64,000 nt of DNA, from contig NZ_CP060201.1 in assembly GCF_013407925.2 (NCBI RefSeq), positions 2,790,001-2,854,000 of the forward strand. The letters are read 5' to 3'. Source of the DNA: Pseudomonas protegens (GTDB lineage Bacteria; Pseudomonadota; Gammaproteobacteria; Pseudomonadales; Pseudomonadaceae). This document shows positions 18,774 through 27,188 of this stretch, piece by piece. The translations under genes were made by a program, and so were the position numbers. How positions within the stretch are numbered: the first letter of the stretch is position 1; the number at the start of each line of letters is the position of its first letter. The notes under the pieces are model-generated. The model searched no databases, was not told the DNA's origin, and saw only the letters and a list, made by a program, of their open reading frames with translations.

Positions 18774-20138
18774 ATGTCCGCCTTCTTCGCCGAACGCGCG
18801 CTGCTGCCTGATGGATGGGCCAATCATGTACGTCTTGAAGTCAGCCCCGATGGCCTGTTGACACAGATCCAGGCCAACGCCAGCGCCGAAGGTGCACAAC
18901 GGCTCAAGGGCCCGCTGCTACCCGGCATGCCCAACCTGCACTCCCACGCGTTCCAGCGAGCCATGGCCGGGCTGGCGGAAGTGGCCGGCAACCCCAACGA
19001 CAGCTTCTGGACCTGGCGCGACCTGATGTACCGCCTGGTAGGCAAGATCAGCCCCGACCAGCTGCAGATCATCGCTCGCCAGCTGTACATCGAAATGCTC
19101 AAGGCCGGCTACACCTCGGTGGCCGAATTCCATTACGTGCACCACGACAGCGACGGCCAGCCCTACGCCGACCCCGCCGAGCTGTCCCGACGCATCAGCC
19201 AGGCGGCCGCCAGCAGCGGCATCGGCCTGACCCTGCTGCCCGTGCTGTACAGCCATTCGGGCTTTGGCGGCCAGGCGCCGAATGACGGCCAGCGCCGTTT
19301 CATCAACAGCACGGAACACTACCTGCAACTGCAACAGCGCCTGCAACCGGTGCTGGCGCAACAGGCCAACCAGCAACTGGGCCTGTGCTTTCACTCATTG
19401 CGCGCGGTCACGCCCCAGCAGATCAGCGAAGTGCTGGCCGCCAGCGACCGCCAGATCCCGGTGCATATCCACATCGCCGAGCAGCAGAAGGAAGTGGACG
19501 ACTGCCTGGCCTGGAGCGGACGCCGCCCGCTGCAATGGTTGTATGAAAACGTCGCGGTGGATCAACGCTGGTGCCTGGTTCATGCCACCCACGCCAACCC
19601 GGAAGAAGTCAGCCTCATGGCCGAAAGCCGGGCCATTGCCGGCCTGTGCCTGACCACCGAGGCCAACCTGGGCGACGGCATCTTCCCGGCGGTGGACTTC
19701 CTCGCCCAGGGCGGACGCCTGGGCATCGGCTCCGACAGCCATGTGTCTTTGAGCGTGGTGGAAGAACTGCGCTGGCTGGAGTACGGCCAACGCCTGCGGG
19801 ACCAGCGCCGTAACCGTCTGTACCGCGCGGACCAGCCCATGGTCGGCCGCACTTTGTACGATGCCGCGCTGGATGGCGGCGCCCAGGCGCTGGGGCAACA
19901 CATTGGCACCCTGGCCGTGGGCAAGCGCGCCGACTGGCTGGTGCTGGATGGTAACGACCCTTACCTGGCCACGGCCGAGGGCGACGGGATTCTCAACCGC
20001 TGGCTGTTCGCCGGCGGCGACCGTCAGGTGCGGGATGTGATGGTGGGCGGGCAATGGGTGGTGCGTGACGGGCATCACGCCGCCGAAGAAGACAGCAACC
20101 GGGCCTTCACCGAGGTTCTGCGCGACCTGCTCAACTGA
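18774..20138 (+). CDS. hutF: Formimidoylglutamate deiminase
   Basis: Fourth step of the five-enzyme histidine pathway: hydrolyses N-formimino-L-glutamate to N-formyl-L-glutamate and ammonia. 454 residues, amidohydrolase superfamily: MPNLHSHAFQRAMAG carries the two N-terminal zinc His residues, HIHIAEQQKEVDDC the third, LVHATHANPEE the fourth, and GSDSHVSLS the metal Asp. It is transcribed rightward from the region shared with hutC and is not part of the main leftward operon. Confidence 0.95.
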   Translation: MSAFFAERALLPDGWANHVRLEVSPDGLLTQIQANASAEGAQRLKGPLLPGMPNLHSHAFQRAMAGLAEVAGNPNDSFWTWRDLMYRLVGKISPDQLQIIARQLYIEMLKAGYTSVAEFHYVHHDSDGQPYADPAELSRRISQAAASSGIGLTLLPVLYSHSGFGGQAPNDGQRRFINSTEHYLQLQQRLQPVLAQQANQQLGLCFHSLRAVTPQQISEVLAASDRQIPVHIHIAEQQKEVDDCLAWSGRRPLQWLYENVAVDQRWCLVHATHANPEEVSLMAESRAIAGLCLTTEANLGDGIFPAVDFLAQGGRLGIGSDSHVSLSVVEELRWLEYGQRLRDQRRNRLYRADQPMVGRTLYDAALDGGAQALGQHIGTLAVGKRADWLVLDGNDPYLATAEGDGILNRWLFAGGDRQVRDVMVGGQWVVRDGHHAAEEDSNRAFTEVLRDLLN

Positions 20139-20148
20139 CCCATAGGCA

Positions 20149-20216
20149 CAGGAGCCGGCTTGCCGGCGAAAGCGTCCATGAGAGCGCCTTCGCCGGCAAG
20201 CCGGCTCCTACAGGTC
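20149..20216. repeat. REP pair (inverted) between hutF and blc
   Basis: GGAGCCGGCTTGCCGGCGAA (20151-20170) and its inverse TTCGCCGGCAAGCCGGCTCC (20189-20208) with CTAC/AG ends form a long hairpin between two convergent genes. It may also serve as the transcription end for both. Confidence 0.85.
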
Positions 20217-20785
20217 TACTTCGAGGTCTTGGCCATGGCCGAGTCCGACACCCGCCAGATCAAACGCGTGGTGTCATAGCCCTGCTGACGCGCCTTGCTC
20301 AGCAACTCTTCACGCACCGTTTCGTTGACTTCCGGCGTGCGCGACAGCAACCACAGGTAGCGCCGGTTCGGGTTGCCGACAATCGCGGTCTTGTAGTCAT
20401 CACTGACATACAGCACCCAGTAGTCGCCCTTGGTCGCTCCCGGCAGCAGCCGCGAGAACCAGTTATCGAACTCGACCCACAGCTTGTCGGTCTTGCCCGG
20501 CACCTGAGGCGTGGCGGTACCACGGGCCTCTTCCCACTTCCACTCCGGGGTCAGGCAGCGATTGAGCACTGCCACGTTGCCCTCGGGCAACAGGGTGTAA
20601 CGCGCCTCGGATTGCGCACAGTTACGCTGGAAATACATCGGCAGCCGCGCCAGCTCGTACCAGGTCCCCTGGTAACGCTTGAGATCGACGTGGTTGACGG
20701 TCTTGGGCGCCAGCGAATCGTCCCGGGACGTGGCGCAGCCGGCCAAGAGCAGGCCGACCAGAAGAGTGAAAACAAAACGCATCAT
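20216..20785 (-). CDS. blc: Outer-membrane lipoprotein of the lipocalin family
   Basis: 189 residues. Lipoprotein signal with lipobox LLAGC (MMRFVFTLLVGLLLAGCATSRDD). The lipocalin signature KRYQGTWYELARLP follows, and DYWVLYVSDDYKTAIVGNPNRRYLWLLSRTP is the bacterial Blc second motif. Blc is thought to bind lysophospholipids or fatty acids at the outer membrane. A second ATG directly follows the first and could be the start. It is followed upstream by another small lipoprotein gene on the same strand (33-base gap), probably one transcript. Confidence 0.92.
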   Translation of the reverse strand: MMRFVFTLLVGLLLAGCATSRDDSLAPKTVNHVDLKRYQGTWYELARLPMYFQRNCAQSEARYTLLPEGNVAVLNRCLTPEWKWEEARGTATPQVPGKTDKLWVEFDNWFSRLLPGATKGDYWVLYVSDDYKTAIVGNPNRRYLWLLSRTPEVNETVREELLSKARQQGYDTTRLIWRVSDSAMAKTSK

Positions 20786-20818
20786 TATTTTTCTCCCGTG
20801 GGCCCAAGGCCCCGGTTC

Positions 20819-21073
20819 TTACTTCAGGCCTTGCCCGGAAAACATCAGAACCTTGTCACCGGCATACTGCACGCTGATAAAGCTGTTCTTGTCGCCCCAG
20901 GTGCAACTGGACATACCCAGCGCGCCCGAACAGTCGGTCGGTTTACCCAGGAGTTGTTCGACCTCGGCCTTGGGCATGCCCGCCGAGAGTTTGGAATAGT
21001 TTTCCTGATTGACCTTGCTGCACGCGGCCAGCAGCACGCAGAAGGACAACAGAGCGAGAGAACGCAGGGACAT
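20819..21073 (-). CDS. Small lipoprotein with BamE/SmpA-like DUF3862 pattern
   Basis: 84 residues. Signal with lipobox LLAAC (MSLRSLALLSFCVLLAACSKVNQ). The body, YSKLSAGMPKAEVEQLLGKPTDCSG, has the short helix-turn pattern seen in BamE-like and DUF3862 lipoproteins. Two Cys residues (DCSG and SSCTWG) could form a disulfide. It is upstream of blc on the same strand. Function unknown. Confidence 0.85.
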   Translation of the reverse strand: MSLRSLALLSFCVLLAACSKVNQENYSKLSAGMPKAEVEQLLGKPTDCSGALGMSSCTWGDKNSFISVQYAGDKVLMFSGQGLK

Positions 21074-21168
21074 GGTGAACTCCTGGACGAAGGGGGGAAG
21101 GCCTGTCAGCCAACCAGAAGCTTAGAAGAGAAAACCCCCTTCTGGTTCCCCGCGCGGCCGGGTATTTC

Positions 21169-21351
21169 TTACCCGGCGAGCAAGGCATTTTCCCGGTAAA
21201 TCAAGCACCTCTTCGGACCGCCCTGCAGTTCGTCGGTTTTCCCAGCCCGGCCCTCATCTTCCTTGATGGCCAGTCGACATAACTGCAGCGCAAAGCCTTC
21301 CACTGTGGCAAATTGACGCCCCTCGTTGACCAGCCCATCGCGGTAGTTCAC
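21169..21351 (-). CDS. Possible small hypothetical protein
   Basis: A 60-residue reading (GTG start, [20 protein letters not shown]...) rich in charged residues and without low-complexity sequence. No clear ribosome site is seen before the GTG. It lies divergently from the chemoreceptor gene in an otherwise empty 281-base gap. I do not recognise a family; it may be real or chance. Confidence 0.35.
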   Translation of the reverse strand: MNYRDGLVNEGRQFATVEGFALQLCRLAIKEDEGRAGKTDELQGGPKRCLIYRENALLAG

Positions 21352-21354
21352 TTA

Positions 21355-23247
21355 ATGACCAGAAATATGAAATTCAGCCACAAGATCCTGCTCGCCGCCG
21401 CCCTTGTGGTGGCCGTCGCGTTCGCCTGTTTTATTCTGTTCAACGACTACCGACAGCGCGAAGCCCTGCGCAACAGCACCGAGTCAACCATGCAGGAACT
21501 GGGCAGCCTGACCACCAGCAATATCCAGACCTGGCTGGAAAGCCGAATCCAGCTCCTGCAGTCCCTGGCCCAGCAGATCGCCGTGGACGGCAGTGGCGCC
21601 GAGAGCCTGAAACGCAGCGTCGGCCTGCCCGCCTATACCGGCAACTTCCAGCTCAGCTACTTCGGCGGCCAGGACGGCGTGATGTTCTCGGTGCCGGCCG
21701 GCAATCGCGCCGCCGACTACGACCCCCGCGCCCGCGGCTGGTACAAGGCGGCCACCGGCGCGCAACGGACCATCGTCACCGAACCCTACATCGCCGCGTC
21801 GTCCGGCAAGCTGGTGATCACCGTGGCCACCCCGGTGCAGCATCAGAACCAGATGATCGGCGTGGCCGGCGCCGACATCGATCTGTCGAGCATCAGCGCC
21901 ATCATCAACTCGCTGAACTTCGGCGGTCATGGCCAGGCCTTCATCGTCAGCGCCGACGGCAAGATCCTCATCCACCCCGACAGCAAGCTGGTGCTCAAAA
22001 GCCTCGCCGAGGCCTATCCCGCGGGTGCCCCGAACATCAGCCCCGGCCTGAAGGAAGTGCAGCTCAATGGCAAGACCCAACTGATCTCCTTCACCCACGT
22101 CAACGGCGTGCCTTCGGCCGACTGGTACGTGGCCCTAGTGCTGGACAAGGACACCGCCTTCGCTGTGCTCAGCGAGTTTCGCACCTCGGCGATCATCGCC
22201 ATGCTGATCGCGGTGGTGATCATCATCAGCCTGCTGGGCATGCTGATCCGCATGCTGATGCAGCCGCTGCACGTGATGGGCCGGGCCATGCACGACATCG
22301 CCGAAGGCGAAGGCGACCTGACCAAGCGCCTGGTGATCCATGGCCACGACGAGTTCGGCACCCTGGGGCTGTCGTTCAACCGTTTCGTCGAGCGCATCCA
22401 CAGCTCGATCCGCGAAGTGTCCTCGGCCACCGGCCAGGTCAACGAAGTGGCCCTGCGCGTGGTCGCCGCCTCCAACTCGTCGATGTTCAACTCCGACCAA
22501 CAGGCTTCGCGCACCAGCAGCGTGGCCGCGGCCATCAACCAGCTGGGCGCCGCCGCCCAGGAAATCGCCCAGAACGCCGCCCTCGCCTCGCAGCACTCCA
22601 GCGAGGCCCGCAGCCTGGCGCAAGACGGCCAGCAAGTGGTGGATCAGACCATCGCCGCCATGCACCAGCTGTCGGCCAAGATCAGCAGCTCCTGCGACAA
22701 CATCGAGACCCTCAACAGCAACACGGTGAACATCGGGCAGATCCTCGAAGTCATCACCAGCATCTCGCAGCAGACCAATCTGCTGGCGCTCAACGCCGCC
22801 ATTGAAGCGGCCCGCGCCGGCGAGGCCGGGCGCGGCTTCGCGGTGGTGGCGGACGAAGTGCGCAACCTGGCCCACCGCACCCAGGATTCGGCGCAGCAAG
22901 TGCAGAAGATGATCGAAGAACTGCAGGTCGGTGCCCGTGAAGCGGTGGGCACCATGACCGAGAGCCAGCGCGAGAGCGAAAGCAGCGTCAGCATCGCCAA
23001 CCAGGCCGGCGAGCGCCTGGGCAGCGTGACCCAGCGCATCGGCGAGATCGACGGCATGAACCAGTCGGTGGCCACCGCCACCGAGGAGCAGACCGCGGTG
23101 GTGGAGTCGATCAATGTCGACATCACCGAGATCAACACCCTGAATCAGGAAGGGGTGGAAAACCTGCAAGCCACCCTGCGCGCCTGCGCCGACCTGGAAC
23201 AACAGGCCAAGCGCCTGCAGCACCTGGTGGGCAGCTTCCGTATCTGA
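21355..23247 (+). CDS. Methyl-accepting chemotaxis protein, PctA/B/C-like amino acid receptor
   Basis: Membrane chemoreceptor, 630 residues from [13 protein letters not shown] (MKFSHK four codons later is also possible). Order: first membrane helix (about 10-30), periplasmic double-Cache domain (about 35-275), second membrane helix (about 280-302), HAMP, then a signalling domain with the hairpin tip [20 protein letters not shown]. The periplasmic pattern YDPRARGWY ... TEPYIAA ... GVAGADIDL keeps the Tyr, Arg, Trp, Tyr, Tyr and Asp positions described as the amino-acid-binding signature of dCache domains. Overall similarity to P. aeruginosa PctA/PctB/PctC is clear. It ends with no CheR/CheB-tethering pentapeptide. 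Confidence 0.93.
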   Translation: MTRNMKFSHKILLAAALVVAVAFACFILFNDYRQREALRNSTESTMQELGSLTTSNIQTWLESRIQLLQSLAQQIAVDGSGAESLKRSVGLPAYTGNFQLSYFGGQDGVMFSVPAGNRAADYDPRARGWYKAATGAQRTIVTEPYIAASSGKLVITVATPVQHQNQMIGVAGADIDLSSISAIINSLNFGGHGQAFIVSADGKILIHPDSKLVLKSLAEAYPAGAPNISPGLKEVQLNGKTQLISFTHVNGVPSADWYVALVLDKDTAFAVLSEFRTSAIIAMLIAVVIIISLLGMLIRMLMQPLHVMGRAMHDIAEGEGDLTKRLVIHGHDEFGTLGLSFNRFVERIHSSIREVSSATGQVNEVALRVVAASNSSMFNSDQQASRTSSVAAAINQLGAAAQEIAQNAALASQHSSEARSLAQDGQQVVDQTIAAMHQLSAKISSSCDNIETLNSNTVNIGQILEVITSISQQTNLLALNAAIEAARAGEAGRGFAVVADEVRNLAHRTQDSAQQVQKMIEELQVGAREAVGTMTESQRESESSVSIANQAGERLGSVTQRIGEIDGMNQSVATATEEQTAVVESINVDITEINTLNQEGVENLQATLRACADLEQQAKRLQHLVGSFRI

Positions 23248-23255
23248 GGAGCAGC

Positions 23256-23312
23256 GTCGCCGGCAAGCCGCCTCCTACCAGTATTCGTAGGAGCCGGCTT
23301 GCCGGCGAAATC
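23256..23312. repeat. REP pair (inverted)
   Basis: GTCGCCGGCAAGCCGCCTCC (23257 on) and GTAGGAGCCGGCTTGCCGGC (23287 on) oppose each other just after the chemoreceptor gene. The first copy has one changed base in the arm. Confidence 0.8.
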
Positions 23313-23415
23313 ATTCGATTGCGGACATCCGGCAATACAGTCGCTGGTCTGCACGCCCCCAACAGAACTGGATTAAGACTAAACTCAGGCCTGCCTTTCC
23401 AGTCGAGCCCGCCCC

Positions 23416-23688
23416 ATGAAGCTTTCATCCCAGGTCAAGCCCATCAGTTACCTGAAAAGCCACACCGCCGAGATCGTCAAGCAACTGACGGAAAGCCGCG
23501 AGCCTCTGGTTATTACCCAGAATGGCGAAGCCAAGCTGGTGGTTATGGATGTACAGAGCTTTGAGGAACAGGAAGCGACCCTGGCCATGTTGAAACTTCT
23601 GGCCTTGGGCAACCGGGAGATTGAAGCCGGCCAGTTCCGTGATGCAGAGCAGGTGTTTGCCGACCTGGAGCGGGACGACCCGCAATGA
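23416..23688 (+). CDS. Antitoxin of the Phd/YefM family
   Basis: 90 residues, start MKLSSQVKPISYLKSHTAEIVKQL. The pattern KSHTAEIVKQLTESREPLVITQNGEAKLVVMDVQSFEE is the DNA-binding N-terminal fold of Phd/YefM antitoxins, and the C-terminal part (EAGQFRDAEQVFADLERDD) would wrap the toxin. It overlaps the toxin start by 4 bases (ATGA), the usual antitoxin-first order. It is expected to repress its own promoter together with the toxin. Confidence 0.92.
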   Translation: MKLSSQVKPISYLKSHTAEIVKQLTESREPLVITQNGEAKLVVMDVQSFEEQEATLAMLKLLALGNREIEAGQFRDAEQVFADLERDDPQ

Positions 23689-24017
23689 GATTCAAGGTGG
23701 TCATTCTGCATTCGGCAGAACATGACCTGAAAGAAATCAGACACTACCTGATCAGTCGATTCTCTCCCCAAGCCTGGCACAGCACCTTCCAGCACTTGAA
23801 ATCCACCGTGGCTCAACTGGCGACCTCGCCCTACGCTGGCGTGATACCTGACGAAATTCAGCAGCTCAATCTGCGCCACTATCGCCAGGTACTTTGCGGC
23901 ATGAACCGGGTGATCTACGAAGTGCGGGAGAACACCGTCTTTATCCACATCATTGCCGATACACGCAAAGACCTGCAGTCGTTGCTGATGAAGCGCCTGT
24001 TGCGAGCGGACAGGTAA
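23685..24017 (+). CDS. Toxin of the RelE/ParE superfamily
   Basis: 110 residues, MRFKVVILHSAEHDLKEIRHYLISRF, with the typical ParE/RelE pattern of an N-terminal SAEHDLKEI helix and a C-terminal VIYEVRENTVFIHIIADTRKDLQSLL strand and tail. The RelE catalytic set cannot be assigned with confidence, so an mRNA-cleaving (RelE) versus gyrase-blocking (ParE) action is open. It is paired with the upstream Phd/YefM antitoxin by a 4-base overlap. The frame is intact. Confidence 0.9.
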   Translation: MRFKVVILHSAEHDLKEIRHYLISRFSPQAWHSTFQHLKSTVAQLATSPYAGVIPDEIQQLNLRHYRQVLCGMNRVIYEVRENTVFIHIIADTRKDLQSLLMKRLLRADR

Positions 24018-24030
24018 TGCTTGCCGGCCG

Positions 24031-24633
24031 TCAGAAACGCGAACCAGGCTCGCGCAGGAAAGCCAGCTCTTCGGCAGTGGATTCACGGCCGAGAATGGCA
24101 TTGCGATGGGGAAAGCGCCCGAAGCGGGCAATGACTTTCTGGTGCCGTTCGGCGTAGTCCAGCTGATCGGCGAACACCGGACGATCGTCCTCGGGCTGTT
24201 CGTCATGCAGGGCGGCAAAGCGCGAAACCCCTTCGTTCTGCACCGCCAGGTGCTCGCAATGCTCGAACACCAGGTAGATGAAACTGCGCTGCATGGCCGA
24301 CAGGCGCCGGTCAAAATCCGCCGCGATGCCTTGCGCCACCAGGGCCTGGGCCCGGGCATCGCCGGAAAAGGCCTTGGGCGTATCGCGGTGGATCATGCGC
24401 GGTAACTGATCAAGCAACAGCACCAAGGCCAGCCAACCGTGGGGACTTTGCGTCCACTCGGTCAATCCGCCGGCCAGTGCCTGCTCCGTCAAGTCGCCAA
24501 AGCGCTGGCGCGCTTCGAGGTCCTGACTGTCGCGCTTGCCAAACCACAACCGGCCCTTGGCAGCGACCATCTCTGCCGGCTTTTCGGCTGAACCGAACCA
24601 CCAATCAAGCAGAGGCTGCCAAGGCGCGGCCAT
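24031..24633 (-). CDS. DUF924 family protein
   Basis: 200 residues, beginning MAAPWQPLLDWWFGSAEKPAEMV. The family pattern WFG...RLWFGK...LALVLLLDQLPRMIHRDTPKAF, and FGRFPHRNAILGRESTAEELAFL at the C-terminus, mark a DUF924 protein, all-helical and of unknown function, with a TPR-like fold in solved relatives. It is 3 bases downstream of fbp on the same strand, so it is co-transcribed with it. Confidence 0.9.
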   Translation of the reverse strand: MAAPWQPLLDWWFGSAEKPAEMVAAKGRLWFGKRDSQDLEARQRFGDLTEQALAGGLTEWTQSPHGWLALVLLLDQLPRMIHRDTPKAFSGDARAQALVAQGIAADFDRRLSAMQRSFIYLVFEHCEHLAVQNEGVSRFAALHDEQPEDDRPVFADQLDYAERHQKVIARFGRFPHRNAILGRESTAEELAFLREPGSRF

Positions 24634-24636
24634 GTC

Positions 24637-25647
24637 TTACTCCTTGTGGTAGCCCGTCACGCGAGCCACTTCTTCTTTCGAACCGAGGAACACCGCTACG
24701 CGCTGGTGCAGGCCTTCAGGCTGAATGTCGAGGATGCGCTGGTGACCGTCGGTGGAAGCACCACCGGCCTGCTCAATGAGGAAGGACATCGGGTTGGCTT
24801 CGTACATCAGGCGCAGTTTGCCCGGCTTCTCCGGCTCGCGGCTGTCGCGTGGGTACATGAACAGGCCGCCACGGGTCAGGATACGGTGCACGTCGGCGAC
24901 CATGGCCGCGACCCAGCGCATGTTGTAGTTCTTTTTCAGCGGACCGGTGTCGCCGGCCAGCAGCTCACTCACGTAGCGCTTGACCGGGGCTTCCCAGTGA
25001 CGCTCGTTGGACATGTTGATGGCAAATTCCTGGGTGGACTCCGGAATCTGGATGTCTTCGTGGGTCAGGACGAAGCTGCCCATTTCACGGTCCAGGGTGA
25101 AGCCCTTGACGCCGTGGCCCAGGGTCAGGATCAGCATGGTCTGCGGACCATAGATGGCGTAACCGGCAGCCACCTGCTGGGTGCCCGGCTGCAGAAAGGC
25201 CTTTTCGTTCAAGGCTTCGTTCTGGCTCAGGTACTCGTTCGGGCAGCGCAGTACGGAGAAGATGGTGCCGACCGGCGCGTTGATATCGATGTTCGACGAA
25301 CCGTCCAGCGGGTCGAATACCAGCAGGTAGGCGCCTTTCGGGTATTTGCCCGGGATCTGGTAGGCATTGTCCATTTCCTCGGACGCCATGCCGGCCAGGT
25401 GACCGCCCCATTCGTTGGCTTCCAGGAGAATCTCGTTGGAGATCACATCGAGCTTCTTCTGCACTTCGCCCTGCACGTTTTCCGTGCCCATGCTGCCCAG
25501 GACACCGCCCAGGGCGCCTTTGGACACGGCGTGGCTGATCTCCTTGCAAGCACGCGCCACCACTTCGATCAGGAAGCGCAGATCGGCAGGAGTATTGTTG
25601 CTGCGGGTCTGCTCAATCAAATAGCGACTCAGGGTAACGCGGGACAT
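24637..25647 (-). CDS. fbp: Fructose-1,6-bisphosphatase, class I
   Basis: Gluconeogenic enzyme: hydrolyses fructose 1,6-bisphosphate to fructose 6-phosphate. 336 residues, the family's usual length. The metal-binding motif [21 protein letters not shown] is the class I signature, and [24 protein letters not shown] contains the substrate-phosphate and metal residues near the C-terminus. It forms a short operon with the DUF924 gene downstream. Confidence 0.97.
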   Translation of the reverse strand: MSRVTLSRYLIEQTRSNNTPADLRFLIEVVARACKEISHAVSKGALGGVLGSMGTENVQGEVQKKLDVISNEILLEANEWGGHLAGMASEEMDNAYQIPGKYPKGAYLLVFDPLDGSSNIDINAPVGTIFSVLRCPNEYLSQNEALNEKAFLQPGTQQVAAGYAIYGPQTMLILTLGHGVKGFTLDREMGSFVLTHEDIQIPESTQEFAINMSNERHWEAPVKRYVSELLAGDTGPLKKNYNMRWVAAMVADVHRILTRGGLFMYPRDSREPEKPGKLRLMYEANPMSFLIEQAGGASTDGHQRILDIQPEGLHQRVAVFLGSKEEVARVTGYHKE

Positions 25648-25780
25648 GGACGGCTCCGGAGGAATGGGGGAGGTTGAAAACCCGCGCAGTTTAACGCGAG
25701 TCGGGGCGCATTTCCTCCTCTCAGACAGGGAACTGGCAGATAGAGTTCAGGCGCCGGTTTTCAGCGTAGACGGATTCGTC

Positions 25781-25800
25781 GCGGGGGCGCTTGCCCCCGC
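25781..25800 (-). terminator. GC-rich hairpin after the DUF3999 gene
   Basis: Arms GCGGGGGC and GCCCCCGC around GCTT. It lies 9 bases past the stop of the DUF3999 gene. No T-run follows on the minus strand, so it may be an end-of-message hairpin rather than a complete terminator. Confidence 0.5.
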
Positions 25801-25808
25801 CACGGTGA

Positions 25809-27188
25809 TCAGGATCTGGCCGCCGGTTTGCGCAGCAGGCTCACCGCCATGCCGCCCAGGGCCAGCACCCCCAGCAGCAGCACGGCCCACAGGCCGATCT
25901 TCTTCCAGTCCGGCCCGCCGGCCACGGCGGCGGCCGGCGACGTAGCAGTGGCTGGTGGCAATGGCGTCGCGCCTTCGACCTTGGCCTGGCCCAGCGCCTT
26001 GAGGCGCTGCGGACTGTAATCGGGAATCAGGGTGGTCAGCGGCAGGTTGGCCGCCGTCGCGCTCGGGTTGCCCAGCGCCAGCGTGTAGGGCCCGGCGCCA
26101 CGGGCCAGGAACACCAGCTGCGTACCGCGCACGGCAAACGCCAGGGTCGGCGCCTCGGCCCCCAGGCCACCGCCCCGCTCGTCCACCGCCAGTTTCAACT
26201 GCTGCACGGTCTGCCCCGGCACTTGCAGTTCGTTCTGCTGCACGTCCTGGCCATTCTGAGTCAGGCGGTACAGCAGGCCGTTGTTCAGGGTCTGCCAGGG
26301 CAGGCTGCTTTCACGGCGGCCATACAGGGTCGCCGGCGCCAGGGTGTTGGCCTCTTTGAGATCGATGCGCACCCGCTCGACATTCAGCCCCATGGGCAAC
26401 TGCCAGGTGTATTCACCGGCCTTGGCGGCGGTGCCGCGCAGCGGCTGGGACCACACCAGCGGCGACGGCAGGCTGGTAGTGCTGCTGCTCTGCAGTTGTG
26501 CCGAGGTCAGCACCGGCGCCGATTGCGGGGTGTTCCACAGCAGGCGCAGGTAGCGCGCCGACTGCCCGGGCAAGGCCACTTCGTGCTGCTCGATCCGCTC
26601 GTCGGCGAATGACAGGCGCGCCACCTGGCCGTCGCCCCAGGATTGCCAGTGCTGCAGGTCGTCGCTGGCCTCGATGCTGAAACGCTGGAAACCGTCGCGC
26701 TCGCTGGTCCAGTCCAGCACCAATTGCTGCAGCGGGGCCTTGATGCCACTGGCATCCAGCAGCCAGCCGCGCAGCACTTCCTCGCCGGCCTCCAACTGCG
26801 TGGCAGGCTGCACCTCCACCAGGGTGCCGTTGGCGCTGGATTGCACGCGCACGCTGGGGGTGCTGTCGCCGGCTTGCGCCGAGCTGTACAGCGGGAACCA
26901 CTTCACCTCGGTAAGGCTCTGCTGCTCGCGGGTCTGGGCCTGTTGACGGGCCAGGGCATAGGCCTGGGGCTCGCCGGCGGCGTTGAACACGCGAATATCC
27001 CGCAGATCGGTCTGGCTGGCATGCAGCTGCGCGTCCAGCGGCAGCTCCAGGCGATACCAGGGACCCTCGCCACTCAGGGTCAAGGGCACCTGGGACTTGA
27101 AGTCCCCCGGCTTGTCCTGGGCCACGGCGGACAGCGCCACACACAGGCTCACAGTGCCCAACCAGCCCAGGCTCAGCTTCGAACTCAC
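25809..27188 (-). CDS. DUF3999 family envelope protein
   Basis: 459 residues with a Sec signal (MSSKLSLGWLGTVSLCVALSAVAQ), a long periplasmic beta-rich region and a single C-terminal membrane helix near residues 430-452 (KIGLWAVLLLGVLALGGMAVSLL) ending in a short basic tail. DUF3999 proteins are commonly encoded next to DUF2339 membrane proteins, as here, with a 4-base start/stop overlap. The function is not established; a joint envelope role with the DUF2339 protein is inferred from the conserved pairing. Confidence 0.88.
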   Translation of the reverse strand: MSSKLSLGWLGTVSLCVALSAVAQDKPGDFKSQVPLTLSGEGPWYRLELPLDAQLHASQTDLRDIRVFNAAGEPQAYALARQQAQTREQQSLTEVKWFPLYSSAQAGDSTPSVRVQSSANGTLVEVQPATQLEAGEEVLRGWLLDASGIKAPLQQLVLDWTSERDGFQRFSIEASDDLQHWQSWGDGQVARLSFADERIEQHEVALPGQSARYLRLLWNTPQSAPVLTSAQLQSSSTTSLPSPLVWSQPLRGTAAKAGEYTWQLPMGLNVERVRIDLKEANTLAPATLYGRRESSLPWQTLNNGLLYRLTQNGQDVQQNELQVPGQTVQQLKLAVDERGGGLGAEAPTLAFAVRGTQLVFLARGAGPYTLALGNPSATAANLPLTTLIPDYSPQRLKALGQAKVEGATPLPPATATSPAAAVAGGPDWKKIGLWAVLLLGVLALGGMAVSLLRKPAARS

